Source: Tsuneonella aeria (GTDB lineage: Bacteria > Pseudomonadota > Alphaproteobacteria > Sphingomonadales > Sphingomonadaceae). From it: a DNA stretch of 64,000 bases. The position numbers and the translations under genes are program-made. Shown here one piece after another: positions 11,292 to 20,340 of this stretch. The notes under the pieces are model-generated. The model did no database searches, was not told the DNA's origin, and saw only the letters and a program-made list of their open reading frames with translations. Numbering within the stretch: the first letter of the stretch is position 1; the number at the start of each line of letters is the position of its first letter. Location: assembly GCF_009827495.1 (NCBI RefSeq), contig NZ_WTZA01000001.1:496001-560000 (forward strand). The letters run 5' to 3'.

Positions 11292-12704
11292 TCAGCCTTC
11301 CCTGTAGCACACCTTGCGCGCCGCATCGGCAATGCGCGGGGCATCGATCAGGGCGAGTTTTTCCAGGTTAGCCGCATAAGGCAGCGGAACGTCCTCGTCG
11401 CACACCCGCAGGACGGGCGCGTCGAGATCGTCGAACCCTTCGGTCATCGCGATCGCGATGATTTCCGATGCGATCGAGCATGTCGGCCAGCCTTCTTCGG
11501 CCACGATCATGCGGTTGGTCTTGGCAAGGCTGGCCAGCACGGTTTGCTTGTCGAGCGGGCGCAGGGTGCGCAGGTCGATGACTTCCGCCTCGATGCCCTC
11601 CTCTGCAAGGGCCTCGGCCGCATCGAGCGACAGCCCTACGCCGATCGAGTAGGTGACGATCGTCACGTCCTTGCCTTCCCGCACGACACGCGCCTTGCCG
11701 ATAGGCAGGACGTGGTCGTCGAGATCGGGGATGTCGAAGCTGCGGCCATAAACGAGCTCGTTCTCCAGGAAGACTACCGGGTCTTCGCTGCGAATGGCGG
11801 CTTTCAGCAGGCCCTTCGCGTCCCCCGCGTCGTAAGGCGCGATCACCACGAGACCCGGGACACTGGCATACCACGGCGCGAAGTTCTGGCTGTGCTGCGC
11901 GGCAACACGGCTGGCCGCGCCGTTGGGCCCGCGGAACACGATCGGGCAGCGCATCTGGCCGCCCGACATATAGTTGGTCTTGGCCGCCGAGTTGATGATG
12001 TGATCGATCGCCTGCATGGCGAAGTTGAACGTCATGAATTCCACGATCGGACGCAGCCCGCCCATCGCTGCACCTGCGCCGACGCCGGCGAAACCGTATT
12101 CGGTGATCGGCGTGTCGATCACGCGCCTGGGGCCGAATTCGTCGAGCAAGCCTTGCGTCACCTTGTAGGCGCCCTGGTACTGGGCAACCTCTTCGCCCAT
12201 CACGAAAACGCGCTCGTCAGACCGCATCTCCTCGGCCATCGCATCGCGCAGCGCCTCGCGCACCGTCACCGTCTTCATCGCGGTGCCCGCCGGAATGGCG
12301 GGATCGGCGGCCGGCCTCGCGTCGCTGGCGAGCTGTGCGGCGCCGCCTTCCGGGGCCTTGGCCGCAGGCGCACCGGATTCATCCGCCTTCTGCGCGTTTG
12401 CAGGGTTTTCCGCGGGCGTCGCCTCGGCAGCGGGTTTCGGCGCGCTGTCGCTACCGGTGGCTTCATCGCCCGCCATCGTCGCGATCACCTCGCCCACCTT
12501 CACGTTCTCCGTACCTTCCGGAATCATGATCTTGCCGATCGTGCCTTCGTCGACCGCTTCGAATTCCATCGTCGCCTTGTCGGTTTCAATCTCCGCGAGG
12601 ACATCGCCGGCGGATACGCTGTCGCCTTCCTTGACGAGCCAACGCGCGAGCGTGCCTTCCTCCATCGTCGGGGACAGGGCGGGCATCCTGAGTTCGATTG
12701 CCAT
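11292..12704 (-). CDS. pdhB: Pyruvate dehydrogenase E1 component, beta subunit, with N-terminal lipoyl domain
   Basis: 470 residues. Residues 1-80 are a lipoyl domain with the modified lysine K43 in [12 protein letters not shown]; an Ala/Pro-rich flexible linker (about 83-140) follows, then the E1-beta transketolase-like domain from [18 protein letters not shown] onward ([46 protein letters not shown]). With PdhA it decarboxylates pyruvate and reductively acetylates lipoyl groups. The fused lipoyl domain is normal for alphaproteobacteria. The ATG at 12704 overlaps the TGA of pdhA by one base, so the two subunits are made in coupled fashion. E2 and E3 genes are not in the window. Confidence 0.96.
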   Translation of the reverse strand: MAIELRMPALSPTMEEGTLARWLVKEGDSVSAGDVLAEIETDKATMEFEAVDEGTIGKIMIPEGTENVKVGEVIATMAGDEATGSDSAPKPAAEATPAENPANAQKADESGAPAAKAPEGGAAQLASDARPAADPAIPAGTAMKTVTVREALRDAMAEEMRSDERVFVMGEEVAQYQGAYKVTQGLLDEFGPRRVIDTPITEYGFAGVGAGAAMGGLRPIVEFMTFNFAMQAIDHIINSAAKTNYMSGGQMRCPIVFRGPNGAASRVAAQHSQNFAPWYASVPGLVVIAPYDAGDAKGLLKAAIRSEDPVVFLENELVYGRSFDIPDLDDHVLPIGKARVVREGKDVTIVTYSIGVGLSLDAAEALAEEGIEAEVIDLRTLRPLDKQTVLASLAKTNRMIVAEEGWPTCSIASEIIAIAMTEGFDDLDAPVLRVCDEDVPLPYAANLEKLALIDAPRIADAARKVCYREG

Positions 12705-13801
12705 CAGTACGACTCCACCAGCACATCGGTGTACAGTTCGCGCGGATCGGGCTCCGGCGAGTTCTCGGCGAAGTCGGCGCTCTCGGCCACCTGGGCACGG
12801 ATGCGCTTGTCGAGTTCCTTCAATTCGTCCTCGCTCCGGCCGCGCTCCAGCAGTTCCTTGCGCGCGCGCTCGATCGGATCGTTGTGTTCGCGCTGGTCCT
12901 GCACTTCTTCGCGCGTGCGATACTTCGCAGGGTCGGACATGGAATGCCCACGATACCGGTAGGTGTTCAGTTCCATCAGGACGGGGCCATTGCCGCCCCG
13001 CACGTGGGCAAAGGCAAGCTCCGCCGCCTGCCGGACTTCCAGCACGTCCATGCCGTTGACGTCCATGCCGGGAATACGGAACGCGGTGCCGCGCCGATAG
13101 AACTCCGTCTCCGCGCTCGACCGTGCAGTGCTGGTCCCCATGGCGTACTGGTTGTTCTCGATCGCGAAGACGATCGGCAACTTCCACAGCGATGCCATGT
13201 TCATCGTCTCGTACACCTGGCCCTGGTTGGCCGCCCCGTCGCCGAAGTACGCCAGGCAGAGCCCGCCGTCCCCGCGGTACTGGTGCGCCAGCGCAAGTCC
13301 ACCGCCGAGCGCGACCTGCGCGCCGACGATCCCGTGCCCGCCGTAGAAGCGGTGCTCGGTCGAAAACATGTGCATCGACCCGCCCTTGCCCTTGCTGATC
13401 CCGGCTTCACGGCCGGTCAGCTCGGCCATGATGACCTTGGGGTCGATGCCATAGGCCAGCATGTGGCCGTGGTCGCGATAGCCCGTGATGACGCTGTCCA
13501 GCCCCTCGGTCAGCGCCGATTGCAGGCCGACCGCGACGGCTTCCTGCCCGATGTAGAGGTGGCAGAACCCGCCGATCAGGCCCAGTCCGTACAGCTGGCC
13601 GGCACGCTCCTCGAACCGGCGGATCAACAGCATCTGCTCGTAGAAATCCAGCAGTTGTTCATCGCTCGGCGCGAAACGCGGCGCCTTCGCATGCGCCTCC
13701 TGCAACGACCGCAGAGCGAAATCGATGTCGTCTGCCGATTTAGCCGATGCTTTCGCGGATCCCGTGGGATCCTTGCTGGCTGATTTGGCCAAAGTGCTCA
13801 T
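12704..13801 (-). CDS. pdhA: Pyruvate dehydrogenase E1 component, alpha subunit
   Basis: 365 residues. The thiamine-diphosphate motif starts at [17 protein letters not shown] and ends with NNQYAMGTS; the regulatory-loop region [13 protein letters not shown] is conserved, as in mitochondrial-type E1-alpha, although bacterial enzymes are not known to be regulated by phosphorylation there. The first 35 residues are a Ser/Lys/Ala-rich flexible tail typical of the alphaproteobacterial enzyme. I chose the ATG at 13801 with GAGG close upstream; earlier in-frame starts would extend into unrelated sequence toward ftsB. It leads a two-gene unit with pdhB, downstream of ftsB on the same strand. Confidence 0.95.
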   Translation of the reverse strand: MSTLAKSASKDPTGSAKASAKSADDIDFALRSLQEAHAKAPRFAPSDEQLLDFYEQMLLIRRFEERAGQLYGLGLIGGFCHLYIGQEAVAVGLQSALTEGLDSVITGYRDHGHMLAYGIDPKVIMAELTGREAGISKGKGGSMHMFSTEHRFYGGHGIVGAQVALGGGLALAHQYRGDGGLCLAYFGDGAANQGQVYETMNMASLWKLPIVFAIENNQYAMGTSTARSSAETEFYRRGTAFRIPGMDVNGMDVLEVRQAAELAFAHVRGGNGPVLMELNTYRYRGHSMSDPAKYRTREEVQDQREHNDPIERARKELLERGRSEDELKELDKRIRAQVAESADFAENSPEPDPRELYTDVLVESY

Positions 13802-13944
13802 CCTCGTGTCAATTGTCTCGCCGGGGAGGTGGCGAAGGAGCCCCCGGCCTATGGCCCAAGGTCCGCACGCGTGCAATCCACGCGCCGATGAAATTGCCGT
13901 AGGGGAAACCGAACCCGCCGGATCGCCGGGCAAGCGACGCGAAG

Positions 13945-14226
13945 TCAGTCGGCAGGCTTGTCCAGCAGGATGACGACCTCGTCGGGGTGGACGACGTTGA
14001 GATCCTTGCGCAGCAGCTCGCCCACCAGGTCGGGATCGGCGTTGGAAGGGTTGAGCGCGTTGACCTGGACCTTAAGCTCGTCTCGCTCGTGCGAGAGGGT
14101 GGCGATGGTCGCGCGGCGCTGGTCGAGCAGGCGAAGGTTCTCGCCCCAGGCAAGCAGTCCGCTCGGCCCGGCGATCGCCAGGCCGCCCAGCACCAGCAGC
14201 ACCGCCAGCGCGATGCCCTGGGTCAT
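13945..14226 (-). CDS. ftsB: Septum formation initiator FtsB/DivIC family
   Basis: About 93 residues: a single membrane helix near the N-terminus (IALAVLLVLGGLAIAGPSGLLAW), a periplasmic coiled coil (LRLLDQRRATIATLSHERDELKVQVNAL) and the family ending DPDLVGELLRKDLNVVHPDEVVILL. It would join FtsL and FtsQ in the divisome. I prefer the ATG at 14226; an AAGGAG stands only three bases before it, which is tight, and a TTG at 14304 would give a 119-residue form, so the start is uncertain. Location just upstream of pdhA is the common alphaproteobacterial order. Confidence 0.85.
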   Translation of the reverse strand: MTQGIALAVLLVLGGLAIAGPSGLLAWGENLRLLDQRRATIATLSHERDELKVQVNALNPSNADPDLVGELLRKDLNVVHPDEVVILLDKPAD

Positions 14227-14417
14227 GCGCTCCTTCGGCGATACGATGGTGTGGCCTTCCCGTGTCACGAAACGGTTAGAATCACAGTTAACCTTTTCGT
14301 TCAAGCGCTTTGTCGGGCAACAGGGCAGAAAGCCCCGGCAATTCCCGTTCTCCCTGCCAATGACCGCAGTGTGTGGGTGAATTGCCAGGAATGGCGCACG
14401 GTTTATTGGAGTGCACC

Positions 14418-14921
14418 ATGCCCTTGGCCGAACCGCAAATCCCGCAACACGCCAGCCGGCGCAAGCGAGTCGTCGCGGGGCGCGGCGTGCGCTGGGCCAT
14501 CCTGGCGGTGGCGATGGGCGCCGTGCTGGTCGCGTCCCAGGGGTTTTTCCTGCCTGCGATCGTCGAGCAGAGAAACGGGCTTACCTTCGCGGCAGGCGAT
14601 CTGGCGCACGCTCTCGAAACCCAGACCGCGGCGCAATCCGCAGGGCACCCGACCCGCGTGATTTCCACATTTGCGGACGATCGGGAAACGCCATGCCGGG
14701 CGTTCATCCGTTCGGACCTTTCCGGAATAGCCTGCCGACGGGCCGGTGGATGGCATCTCGCGGTTCAGCGCGATGGCGCGGATATCGCGGCGAATGACCC
14801 GCGCAAGTTCGCCGCGGTGGAACGCGCGATTGCCGATGCGATACGGGCGAGGCCGGCGGCCCGCTTCCTTGACGCAGACGAGGAACGCGAGATGCTCGAA
14901 CGCGGGTGGGAGGCTCAATAG
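14418..14921 (+). CDS. Membrane-anchored protein of unknown function
   Basis: 167 residues: a basic cytoplasmic N-terminus (RRKRVVAGRG), one membrane helix (WAILAVAMGAVLVASQGFFL), then a roughly 110-residue periplasmic part containing two cysteines in ETPCRAF and GIACRR, spaced as a possible disulfide pair, and an acidic C-terminus. The start at 14418 has GGAG six bases upstream. The C..C periplasmic segment with C-R-x-F recalls the outer domains of some sphingomonad anti-sigma-like proteins, but no sigma-binding domain or sigma factor gene is present, so I leave the function open. Its last 7 bases overlap the 3' end of the convergent acyl-CoA dehydrogenase. Confidence 0.55.
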   Translation: MPLAEPQIPQHASRRKRVVAGRGVRWAILAVAMGAVLVASQGFFLPAIVEQRNGLTFAAGDLAHALETQTAAQSAGHPTRVISTFADDRETPCRAFIRSDLSGIACRRAGGWHLAVQRDGADIAANDPRKFAAVERAIADAIRARPAARFLDADEEREMLERGWEAQ

Positions 14922-16072
14922 CTGCGCGGCAGGCCCAGCACGTGTTCGGCCAGGTAGCTCAAGATCAGGTTCGTGCTGATCGGTGCCACCATGTACAGCC
15001 GCGCTTCGCGAAACTTGCGTTCGACATCGTATTCCTCGGCGAAGCCAAAGCCGCCGAAGGTCTGCACGCACATGTCCGCCGCTGCCCAGCTCGCTTCGCT
15101 TGCCAGCAGCTTGGCCATGTTCGCCTCGGCCCCGGGATTGCCGCCGGCGTCGTAGGCCTGCGCCGCGTGATGAACCATCAACTCCGCAGCCCGCATCTGG
15201 GCATAGGCGCGCGCGATCGGGAACTGGACACCCTGGTTCTGGCCGATCGGTCGGTCGAACACCTTGCGATCCTTGGCATAGGCGGTCGCCTTTTCGATGA
15301 ACCACTTGGCATCGCCGACGCATTCGGCTGCAATGAGAATTCTCTCTGCATTCATTCCGGACAGGATATAGCGGAATCCCTTGCCTTCCTCCCCGATCAG
15401 CGCGCTGGTCGGAATGCGCAGGTCGTCGAAGAACACCTCCGTCGTCGAATGGTTCATCAGGGTGCGGATGGGCTTGATCGTCAGCCCGTTGCCGATGGCC
15501 TCGCGCATATCGACGAGGAAGAGGCTCAGGCCCATTGTCCGGCTCTCCGCCTCCTCCCGCGGTGTCGTGCGGGCGAGGAGGAGCATGAGATCGGAATGTT
15601 CAGCCCGGCTGGTCCAGATCTTCTGCCCGTTGACCACGTAGTGATCGCCATCGCGCATGGCGCGCGTCTTGAGCGAGAGAGTGTCCGTCCCGCTGGCCGG
15701 TTCCGAAACCCCGAATGCCTGCAGGCGCAGTTCGCCGCTTGCGATCCCGGGAAGGTAGCGCGCCTTCTGGTCCGCGCTGCCGTATCGCAGCAAGGTGTTC
15801 ATGATGTACATCTGCGCGTGGGCGCTGGCGCCGTTGCACCCGGCAGCCTGGATCTCTTCCATGATGACGGCGGCGGCATCGAGTTTCAGGCCGCTTCCGC
15901 CGAATTCCGCCGGGATCAGCGCGGCGAGAAACCCGGCCTGCGTCAGGGCATCGACGAATTCGCCGGGATAGGCGCGGTCGCGGTCCTTGGCCCGCCAGTA
16001 TGTGCCGGGGAATTCTGCGCACAGCGCCCGCACCGCACGGCGAATGTCGGACAAGTCTTCGCGTTCGTTCAT
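14915..16072 (-). CDS. Acyl-CoA dehydrogenase
   Basis: 385-residue flavoprotein of the ACAD family that introduces the 2,3-double bond in an acyl-CoA. N-terminal helical domain with PAEFGGSGLK; middle beta domain with FGVSEPASGTDTLSLKTRA and VNGQKIWTSRAEHSD; C-terminal helical domain with QTFGGFGFAEEYDVERKFREARL. The usual catalytic Glu of the C-terminal EGT motif is absent: that position reads VAPIST. A Glu is present in helix G (GMNAERILIA), the position used by isovaleryl- and long-chain enzymes, so activity is still expected. Substrate cannot be told. Stands alone between the anchored orphan (+) and tRNA-Arg. Confidence 0.9.
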   Translation of the reverse strand: MNEREDLSDIRRAVRALCAEFPGTYWRAKDRDRAYPGEFVDALTQAGFLAALIPAEFGGSGLKLDAAAVIMEEIQAAGCNGASAHAQMYIMNTLLRYGSADQKARYLPGIASGELRLQAFGVSEPASGTDTLSLKTRAMRDGDHYVVNGQKIWTSRAEHSDLMLLLARTTPREEAESRTMGLSLFLVDMREAIGNGLTIKPIRTLMNHSTTEVFFDDLRIPTSALIGEEGKGFRYILSGMNAERILIAAECVGDAKWFIEKATAYAKDRKVFDRPIGQNQGVQFPIARAYAQMRAAELMVHHAAQAYDAGGNPGAEANMAKLLASEASWAAADMCVQTFGGFGFAEEYDVERKFREARLYMVAPISTNLILSYLAEHVLGLPRSY

Positions 16073-16121
16073 GCCGGAGGCCTAGCAAGCGGCGTTCGTG
16101 CCGCAAAGACTGGCAGAACAG

Positions 16122-16198
16122 TGGTGCGCCCGACAGGATTCGAACCTGTGGCCCCCAGATTAGGAATCTGATGCTCTATCCTGCTGAGCTACGGGCGC
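16122..16198 (-). tRNA. tRNA-Arg (anticodon CCT)
   Basis: On the minus strand the acceptor arm is GCGCCCG/CGGGCGC, the D arm GCTC/GAGC, the anticodon arm TCAGA-TTCCTAA-TCTGG with anticodon CCT, and the T arm ACAGG-TTCGAAT-CCTGT, followed by discriminator A and an encoded CCA (16122-16124). All four stems pair fully, counting one T-G pair in the anticodon stem. It reads the rare codon AGG. Solitary, between an acyl-CoA dehydrogenase and a DUF1178 gene; no integrase or attachment-site duplication is visible beside it. Confidence 0.97.
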
Positions 16199-16237
16199 GC
16201 CGCCAGCGGCTCTAAGCGCCGCGCCGCGCGCTGGCAA

Positions 16238-16693
16238 TCAGTTGAGTTTGTGGGGCGGCGTCACGGGAAAGGGCAAGGGCAAGACCGGCACGCCTTCATC
16301 GTGGAGCGCCTGCGCTTCCTGGGGCGTCGCCTGCCCATGGATCGTCGCGTGATCCCGCTCCCCGTAATGCATCGCGCGCGACACGTCCGCGAAGCTGGAC
16401 CCGACCCATGTGCTGTTCTTCAGCGCTTCCCGCTGCGCTGCGGCCAGCGCCTTCATCGCGTTCGCGACTTCGGGCGAGACCGCGTTGATCCGATCGCGGC
16501 CTTCTGCCGGATTGCTTCGCGCGTTCCCCTTGGGGGCGACGGCGGGGGCCATGGGCGCCTTTGTCACCGCGGTGTTGCCGCATTCCGGGCACGACACCAA
16601 CCCGCGATCTGCCTGTTCCGCAAAACTCCGCGAAGATCCGAACCACGCTTCAAAGCGGTGCCCGTTGGCGCAGGCGAGATCAAACACGATCAT
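16238..16693 (-). CDS. DUF1178 family protein
   Basis: 151 residues. Begins MIVFDLACANGHRFEAWF and continues to LVSCPECGNTAV, giving a zinc-ribbon-like pair (C..GH.F and CPEC) similar to FmdB/regulatory ribbons; the C-terminal half has the DUF1178 pattern WVGSSFADVSRAMHYGERD followed by PQEAQALHDEGV. Unknown function. Its ATG overlaps the TGA of the nitrilase gene upstream (ATGA), so it is co-translated with the nitrilase and grxC. This grxC-nitrilase-DUF1178 order is a widespread alphaproteobacterial arrangement in my memory, consistent with a household role. Confidence 0.85.
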   Translation of the reverse strand: MIVFDLACANGHRFEAWFGSSRSFAEQADRGLVSCPECGNTAVTKAPMAPAVAPKGNARSNPAEGRDRINAVSPEVANAMKALAAAQREALKNSTWVGSSFADVSRAMHYGERDHATIHGQATPQEAQALHDEGVPVLPLPFPVTPPHKLN

Positions 16694-17514
16694 GATAGTT
16701 CTTCAATCGGCATCTTGTTGGCAAGGCTGGGAAGCTGACGCCGGACATCGCTTGTACGGCCATCGTCGATGTCCGCAAAGCCCAGGTCGGGGCCATCACC
16801 GCCCATGTCGAGCACGATCTGGCCCCACGGATCGATGACCAGGCTGTGCCCGTAGGTATGGCGGCCATCTTCGTGTTCCCCCACTTGAGCGGCGGCGACG
16901 ACCCAGCAGGTGGCTTCCACGGCGCGGGCGCGCTGGAGCAGGTGCCAGTGCGCCGCCCCCGTAGTGGCGGTGAACGCGGCCGGAATCGCGATGACGTCAC
17001 ATTGACGGCGGCCAAGCGCGTCGAACAGGGCGGGAAAACGAATGTCATAGCACACCGACAGGCCGAGCCTGCCGACCGGGGTATCATCCAGCGCGACGAC
17101 GGAGTGCCCTGGCGCGTATGCCGCGGACTCACGCCAGCTTTCGCCAGTGGCCAGGTCGACGTCGAACATGTGTATCTTGTCATACCGCGCGACGATTTCG
17201 CCGGCGGAAGAGATCACCATAGATCGATTGGCAAGCATCCCATCGTCGCGCAGCACGGCCATCGACCCCAGCGCCACGAACATGCGATGGTCGCGCGCGG
17301 CACCGCGCAGCGCGTTCAGCCAGCGGCTGTCCTCTTCCCTGTCGATCGCGTCCGCGGCACGCCGGCGGTCGCGGTCGAGCAGGAGCGACATCTCGGGCGT
17401 GAAGAGCATTTCCGCCCCGCCCGCCTTCGCCTGAGCGATGGCTTGGGTCAGCGTCTCGCAATTCCGGGCAGGATCGATCCCGGCCGTCATCTGCAGGACG
17501 GCAACGCGTGTCAC
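16690..17514 (-). CDS. Carbon-nitrogen hydrolase (Nit1/omega-amidase branch of the nitrilase family)
   Basis: 274-residue cytoplasmic amidase. The catalytic triad is complete: Glu41 (FTPEMS), Lys113 (RYDKIHMFD) and Cys155 (LSVCYDIRFP). The KIHMFD and CYDIRFP contexts fit the Nit1/Nit2 branch, whose members hydrolyse deaminated glutathione or alpha-ketoglutaramate. Placement between grxC and DUF1178 would suit a glutathione-repair role (deaminated glutathione amidase), but that is inference. Overlaps grxC by 4 bases and DUF1178 by 4 bases, so all three are coupled. Confidence 0.88.
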   Translation of the reverse strand: MTRVAVLQMTAGIDPARNCETLTQAIAQAKAGGAEMLFTPEMSLLLDRDRRRAADAIDREEDSRWLNALRGAARDHRMFVALGSMAVLRDDGMLANRSMVISSAGEIVARYDKIHMFDVDLATGESWRESAAYAPGHSVVALDDTPVGRLGLSVCYDIRFPALFDALGRRQCDVIAIPAAFTATTGAAHWHLLQRARAVEATCWVVAAAQVGEHEDGRHTYGHSLVIDPWGQIVLDMGGDGPDLGFADIDDGRTSDVRRQLPSLANKMPIEELS

Positions 17515-17777
17515 GCAGCCCCGAGCAGCGCGTCGAGCTTGCCGCTTTCCTCCATTGCATGGAGATCGTCGGACCCGCCGACGTGCGTGTCGCCGACGAA
17601 TATCTGGGGCACCGTGCGGGCCATCGGGGCCCTGCTCAGCATTTCGTCCCGCCTGGGCCCGCCCATCGTGATGTCATGCTCGACATAGGATACCCCCTTG
17701 GAATCGAGCAGGCGCTTGGCACGATAGCAATAACCGCACCCGAACTTGGTGTAGATCACGACTTCGGGGGCAGCCAT
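17511..17777 (-). CDS. grxC: Glutaredoxin 3
   Basis: 88-residue thioredoxin-fold reductase using glutathione. The active site reads CGYC (Cys14, Cys17) instead of the classical CPYC; TVPQIFVGDTHVGGSDDL carries the cis-proline and the glutathione-binding GG motif. A strong AAGGAA ribosome site precedes the ATG at 17777. First gene of the three-gene minus-strand unit, divergent from the heat-shock gene. The Pro-to-Gly change in the active site also occurs in some other glutaredoxins and should alter redox potential rather than abolish activity. Confidence 0.93.
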   Translation of the reverse strand: MAAPEVVIYTKFGCGYCYRAKRLLDSKGVSYVEHDITMGGPRRDEMLSRAPMARTVPQIFVGDTHVGGSDDLHAMEESGKLDALLGAA

Positions 17778-17812
17778 CTTCTTTCCTTCATTGCCGACCT
17801 GGGGAGAACGCT

Positions 17813-17843
17813 CTTGAAGCGGTCCGGGTGCCGACTATCTCGG
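17813..17843 (+). promoter_or_regulatory. RpoH (sigma-32) promoter of the small heat-shock gene
   Basis: CTTGAA at 17813-17818 and ACTATCTCGG at 17834-17843, i.e. CTTG, 17 bases, then a nine-of-ten match to the alphaproteobacterial RpoH -10 pattern CYTATNTNNG (with N positions free). Transcription would begin near 17849, about 100 bases before the start codon, which gives exactly the length of a ROSE leader. Confidence 0.7.
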
Positions 17844-17848
17844 TATCG

Positions 17849-17946
17849 CTGCCCCGTGCCGCAAGTCGGGCGGGGTGGCAATCATCGGCGGGCGCCAGGA
17901 AATGGGCCGGCCTTGCATCAAATTGCTCATTCGGAGGATTTGCGAA
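17849..17946 (+). ncRNA. ROSE-type RNA thermometer in the hsp20 leader
   Basis: The last hairpin hides the ribosome site: 17921-17928 (AATTGCTC) pairs with 17934-17941 (GAGGATTT) around a 5-base loop. C28-G34, T27-A35, C26-G36, then a G-G opposition (17925/17937), T24-A38, a T-T opposition and two A-T pairs (numbers are the last two digits of 179xx). A TTGCT stretch opposite the SD with a G-G mismatch is the hallmark of ROSE elements, where this weak stem melts on heating. A G+C-rich 5' hairpin (CCCCG near 17852 with CGGGG near 17871) precedes it. Together with the RpoH promoter this gives two layers of heat control. Confidence 0.72.
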
Positions 17947-18414
17947 ATGTCACGTCTCGATTTCACCCCCTATCGCCGCACGACCGTCGGCTTCGACCGT
18001 CTGTTCGACCTTCTCGAAGGCCAGGGCCGCGGAAACTCGACTGACAATTATCCCCCCTTCAACATCGAGCGGTGCGGGGAAGACGAATTCCGCATCACGA
18101 TCGCCGTGGCGGGATTCCGCGCCGGCGATCTCGACATCACTGCCCAGCAGAACCTGCTCGTGGTGCAGGGCAAGAAACGCCCCGATGTCGCGCAAGGCGA
18201 AATGCTTCATCTCGGAATCGCCAATCGCGGGTTCGAACGCCGGTTCGAGCTTGCGGATTTCGTGCGGGTGGAAAATGCCGACCTGGCTGATGGGCTCCTG
18301 ACCATCGATCTGGTGCGCGAAGTGCCCGAGGCGATGAAGCCGAAGAAAATCATCGTCGGCGGCCAGCCCACGCTGGAAGTCGTAAAGGACTCTGGTGACG
18401 CGGACGCCGCCTGA
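17947..18414 (+). CDS. Small heat-shock protein (Hsp20/IbpA family)
   Basis: 155-residue ATP-independent holdase chaperone. Starts MSRLDFTPYRRTTVGFDRLFDLL, the usual IbpA-type N-terminus; the alpha-crystallin domain spans about residues 37-130 (YPPFNIERCGEDEFRITIAVAGF, HLGIANRGFERRFELADFV, ADGLLTIDLVREVPE). The C-terminus has a KKIIV tail in place of a plain I-x-I motif. The ATG at 17947 follows GGAGG at nine bases; earlier in-frame starts lie inside the structured leader and are rejected. Expression is predicted to depend on the RpoH promoter and the ROSE thermometer. Divergent from grxC. Confidence 0.93.
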   Translation: MSRLDFTPYRRTTVGFDRLFDLLEGQGRGNSTDNYPPFNIERCGEDEFRITIAVAGFRAGDLDITAQQNLLVVQGKKRPDVAQGEMLHLGIANRGFERRFELADFVRVENADLADGLLTIDLVREVPEAMKPKKIIVGGQPTLEVVKDSGDADAA

Positions 18415-18708
18415 TCGCGCGCCCATGGAGCCGTAAAAGAATGGGGGCGGACCTTACGGCCCGCCCCCGCGACGCGAACGCCGCCCTGGGCGAATCTCAT
18501 CGTCCGGGTCGCAGAAGACGATCAAATCCGCACCAAGCCACTCATCTCCTGCCCAATGTGCGGCTGCGGCGGATTGCCCACTGTCTGCGCCCCAAACTTA
18601 GCAAAAGATAACTTTCGCCAGGAGCCTTGCGACGCTCCTGTTCCATTGGCAAGATATAATCGAGTTTGCCGACTGCGACTTGTAGAAAATAACCCCGCGC
18701 AATCGTGG
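18415..18708. other. Intergenic stretch between hsp20 and pyrG with an A+T-rich island
   Basis: Almost 300 bases between convergent genes. It holds a G+C-rich hairpin right after hsp20 (GGGGGCGG at about 18444 with CCGCCCCC ending about 18468), possibly its terminator, and a 6-base inverted repeat AGGAGC/GCTCCT (18620-18639) in an A+T-rich island (about 47 percent G+C over 18601-18660 by my count). A lone TATAAT lies at 18655 on the plus strand without a good -35 box. No gene is supported. Confidence 0.4.
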
Positions 18709-20340
18709 TTAGACGAGGCGCGCCTGCTGCAGCGCTGCCCCGATGAACCCCGCGAACAATGGGTGCGGATCGAACGGTTTGCTTTTCAATTCGGGGTGGA
18801 ACTGGACGCCGATGAACCACGGGTGGTCGGGCCGCTCGACGATTTCCGGCAGCAGGCCGTCGGGGGACATGCCTGAAAATACCAGCCCGTCCCTCTCCAG
18901 CGCGTCGCGGTAGGCGACGTTGACTTCGTAGCGGTGCCGGTGCCGTTCGCTGATCGACGTGGCGCCGCCGTAGATCGTGCTGACGTGGCTGTTGCCCGAG
19001 AGGCTGGCTTCGTAAGCGCCGAGCCTCATCGTGCCCCCCAGGTCGCCTTCGGTGCTCCGCTGCTGAAGCCCTTCCTTGCTCATCCATTCGGTGATGATGC
19101 CGACGACCGGCTCCTGCGTCGGGCCGAACTCGGTCGAACTCGCTTCGGTATGACCGGCGGCGCGGGCACCTTCGATACAGGCCATCTGCATGCCGAGGCA
19201 GATGCCGAAAAAGGGCACGTTCCGTTCCTTGGCAAAGCGAACGCTGGCGATCTTTCCCTCGCTGCCCCGCTCCCCAAAACCGCCCGGCACCAGGATGCCG
19301 TGGAGAGGTTCGAGCCGCGCGGCGATATCCTCGTCATCCTTTTCGAACAGTTCGGCATCGATCCAACGGATATTCACTTTCACACGGTTGGCCATCCCAC
19401 CGTGAACGAGCGCTTCGTTGAGCGACTTGTAGGCATCCGGCAAACCGACATATTTGCCGACAACCCCGATGGTCACTTCCCCTTCGGGGTTCTCGTAGCG
19501 ATCGAGGATATCGTCCCACCGCTCGAGCGCAGGGTCCGGCGCTGCTATCCCGAAGTGGCGGAGCACTTCGTTGTCGAGACCTTCGCGGTGATACTGGGTC
19601 GGCACGGCATAGATGCTCGACGCGTCCAGAGCAGGGATGACGGCTTCCTTGCGCACGTTGCAGAACAACGCGATCTTTGCCCGTTCGCTGTCCGGCAGCG
19701 GCTTCTCGCAGCGGCAGAGAAGGATGTCCGGCTGGACGCCAAGCCCGGTCATCTCGCGAACCGAATGCTGCGTCGGCTTGGTCTTCAATTCGCCGGCTGC
19801 CGCGATGTAGGGCACCAGGGTCACATGGACGAAGCAGGTGTTCTCCCGGCCGAGTTCATTGCGCAACTGGCGCAGTGCCTCGATGAAAGGGAGGCTTTCG
19901 ATGTCGCCGACCGTGCCGCCTATCTCGCACAGGATGAAGTCCAGATCGTCGGTTTCGGCCTGGGCGAATGCCTTGATGGCATCGGTCACATGGGGAATGA
20001 CCTGGACGGTGGCGCCCAGGTAATCGCCCCGCCGCTCCTTCGCGATGATGTCGCGATAGATCCTACCGGAAGTGATGTTGTCGCCCTGGTGCGCCGAGAC
20101 GCCGGTAAAGCGCTCGTAATGGCCGAGGTCCAGATCGGTTTCCGCCCCGTCGTCGGTCACGTAAACCTCGCCGTGCTGATACGGGCTCATCGTACCCGGA
20201 TCGACGTTCAGATACGGGTCGAACTTGCGAATCCGGACGCGGAAGCCGCGCGCCTGCAACAAAGCCGCGAGGCTTGCCGCCATCAAACCCTTGCCGAGCG
20301 AGGAAACCACGCCGCCGGTGATAAATATATACCGCGCCAT
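18709..20340 (-). CDS. pyrG: CTP synthase
   Basis: 543 residues; makes CTP from UTP, ATP and glutamine. The N-terminal amidoligase domain begins [17 protein letters not shown] (P-loop) and includes the Mg/ATP and UTP-contact motifs [16 protein letters not shown] and [12 protein letters not shown]. The C-terminal class I glutamine amidotransferase has the nucleophile elbow GICLGMQMA (Cys), with His and Glu in GVQFHPE. Full length for the family. Third in the minus-strand run tpiA-secG-pyrG, 103 bases after secG, a frequent alphaproteobacterial order. The 3' end is followed by an A+T-rich island. Confidence 0.97.
   Translation of the reverse strand: MARYIFITGGVVSSLGKGLMAASLAALLQARGFRVRIRKFDPYLNVDPGTMSPYQHGEVYVTDDGAETDLDLGHYERFTGVSAHQGDNITSGRIYRDIIAKERRGDYLGATVQVIPHVTDAIKAFAQAETDDLDFILCEIGGTVGDIESLPFIEALRQLRNELGRENTCFVHVTLVPYIAAAGELKTKPTQHSVREMTGLGVQPDILLCRCEKPLPDSERAKIALFCNVRKEAVIPALDASSIYAVPTQYHREGLDNEVLRHFGIAAPDPALERWDDILDRYENPEGEVTIGVVGKYVGLPDAYKSLNEALVHGGMANRVKVNIRWIDAELFEKDDEDIAARLEPLHGILVPGGFGERGSEGKIASVRFAKERNVPFFGICLGMQMACIEGARAAGHTEASSTEFGPTQEPVVGIITEWMSKEGLQQRSTEGDLGGTMRLGAYEASLSGNSHVSTIYGGATSISERHRHRYEVNVAYRDALERDGLVFSGMSPDGLLPEIVERPDHPWFIGVQFHPELKSKPFDPHPLFAGFIGAALQQARLV

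Noticed and set aside
14267-14292. CtrA-type site upstream of ftsB (TTAG and TTAACC)
   Set aside because: The half-sites are eight bases apart and one is degenerate; too weak to list beside the two candidates at 37711 and 39285.
16100-16240. tRNA-Arg as an integration site
   Set aside because: No integrase gene or duplicated 3' tRNA end was seen nearby, and flanking genes are ordinary chromosomal ones.
17875-17946. Longer in-frame N-terminus for hsp20
   Set aside because: It would translate the ROSE-like leader; the conserved protein begins at the ATG at 17947 right after the GGAGG.
18542-19087. 181-codon minus-strand frame at the pyrG 3' end
   Set aside because: Mostly a frame-shifted read of pyrG; the part beyond pyrG shows no recognisable protein and has no ribosome site.
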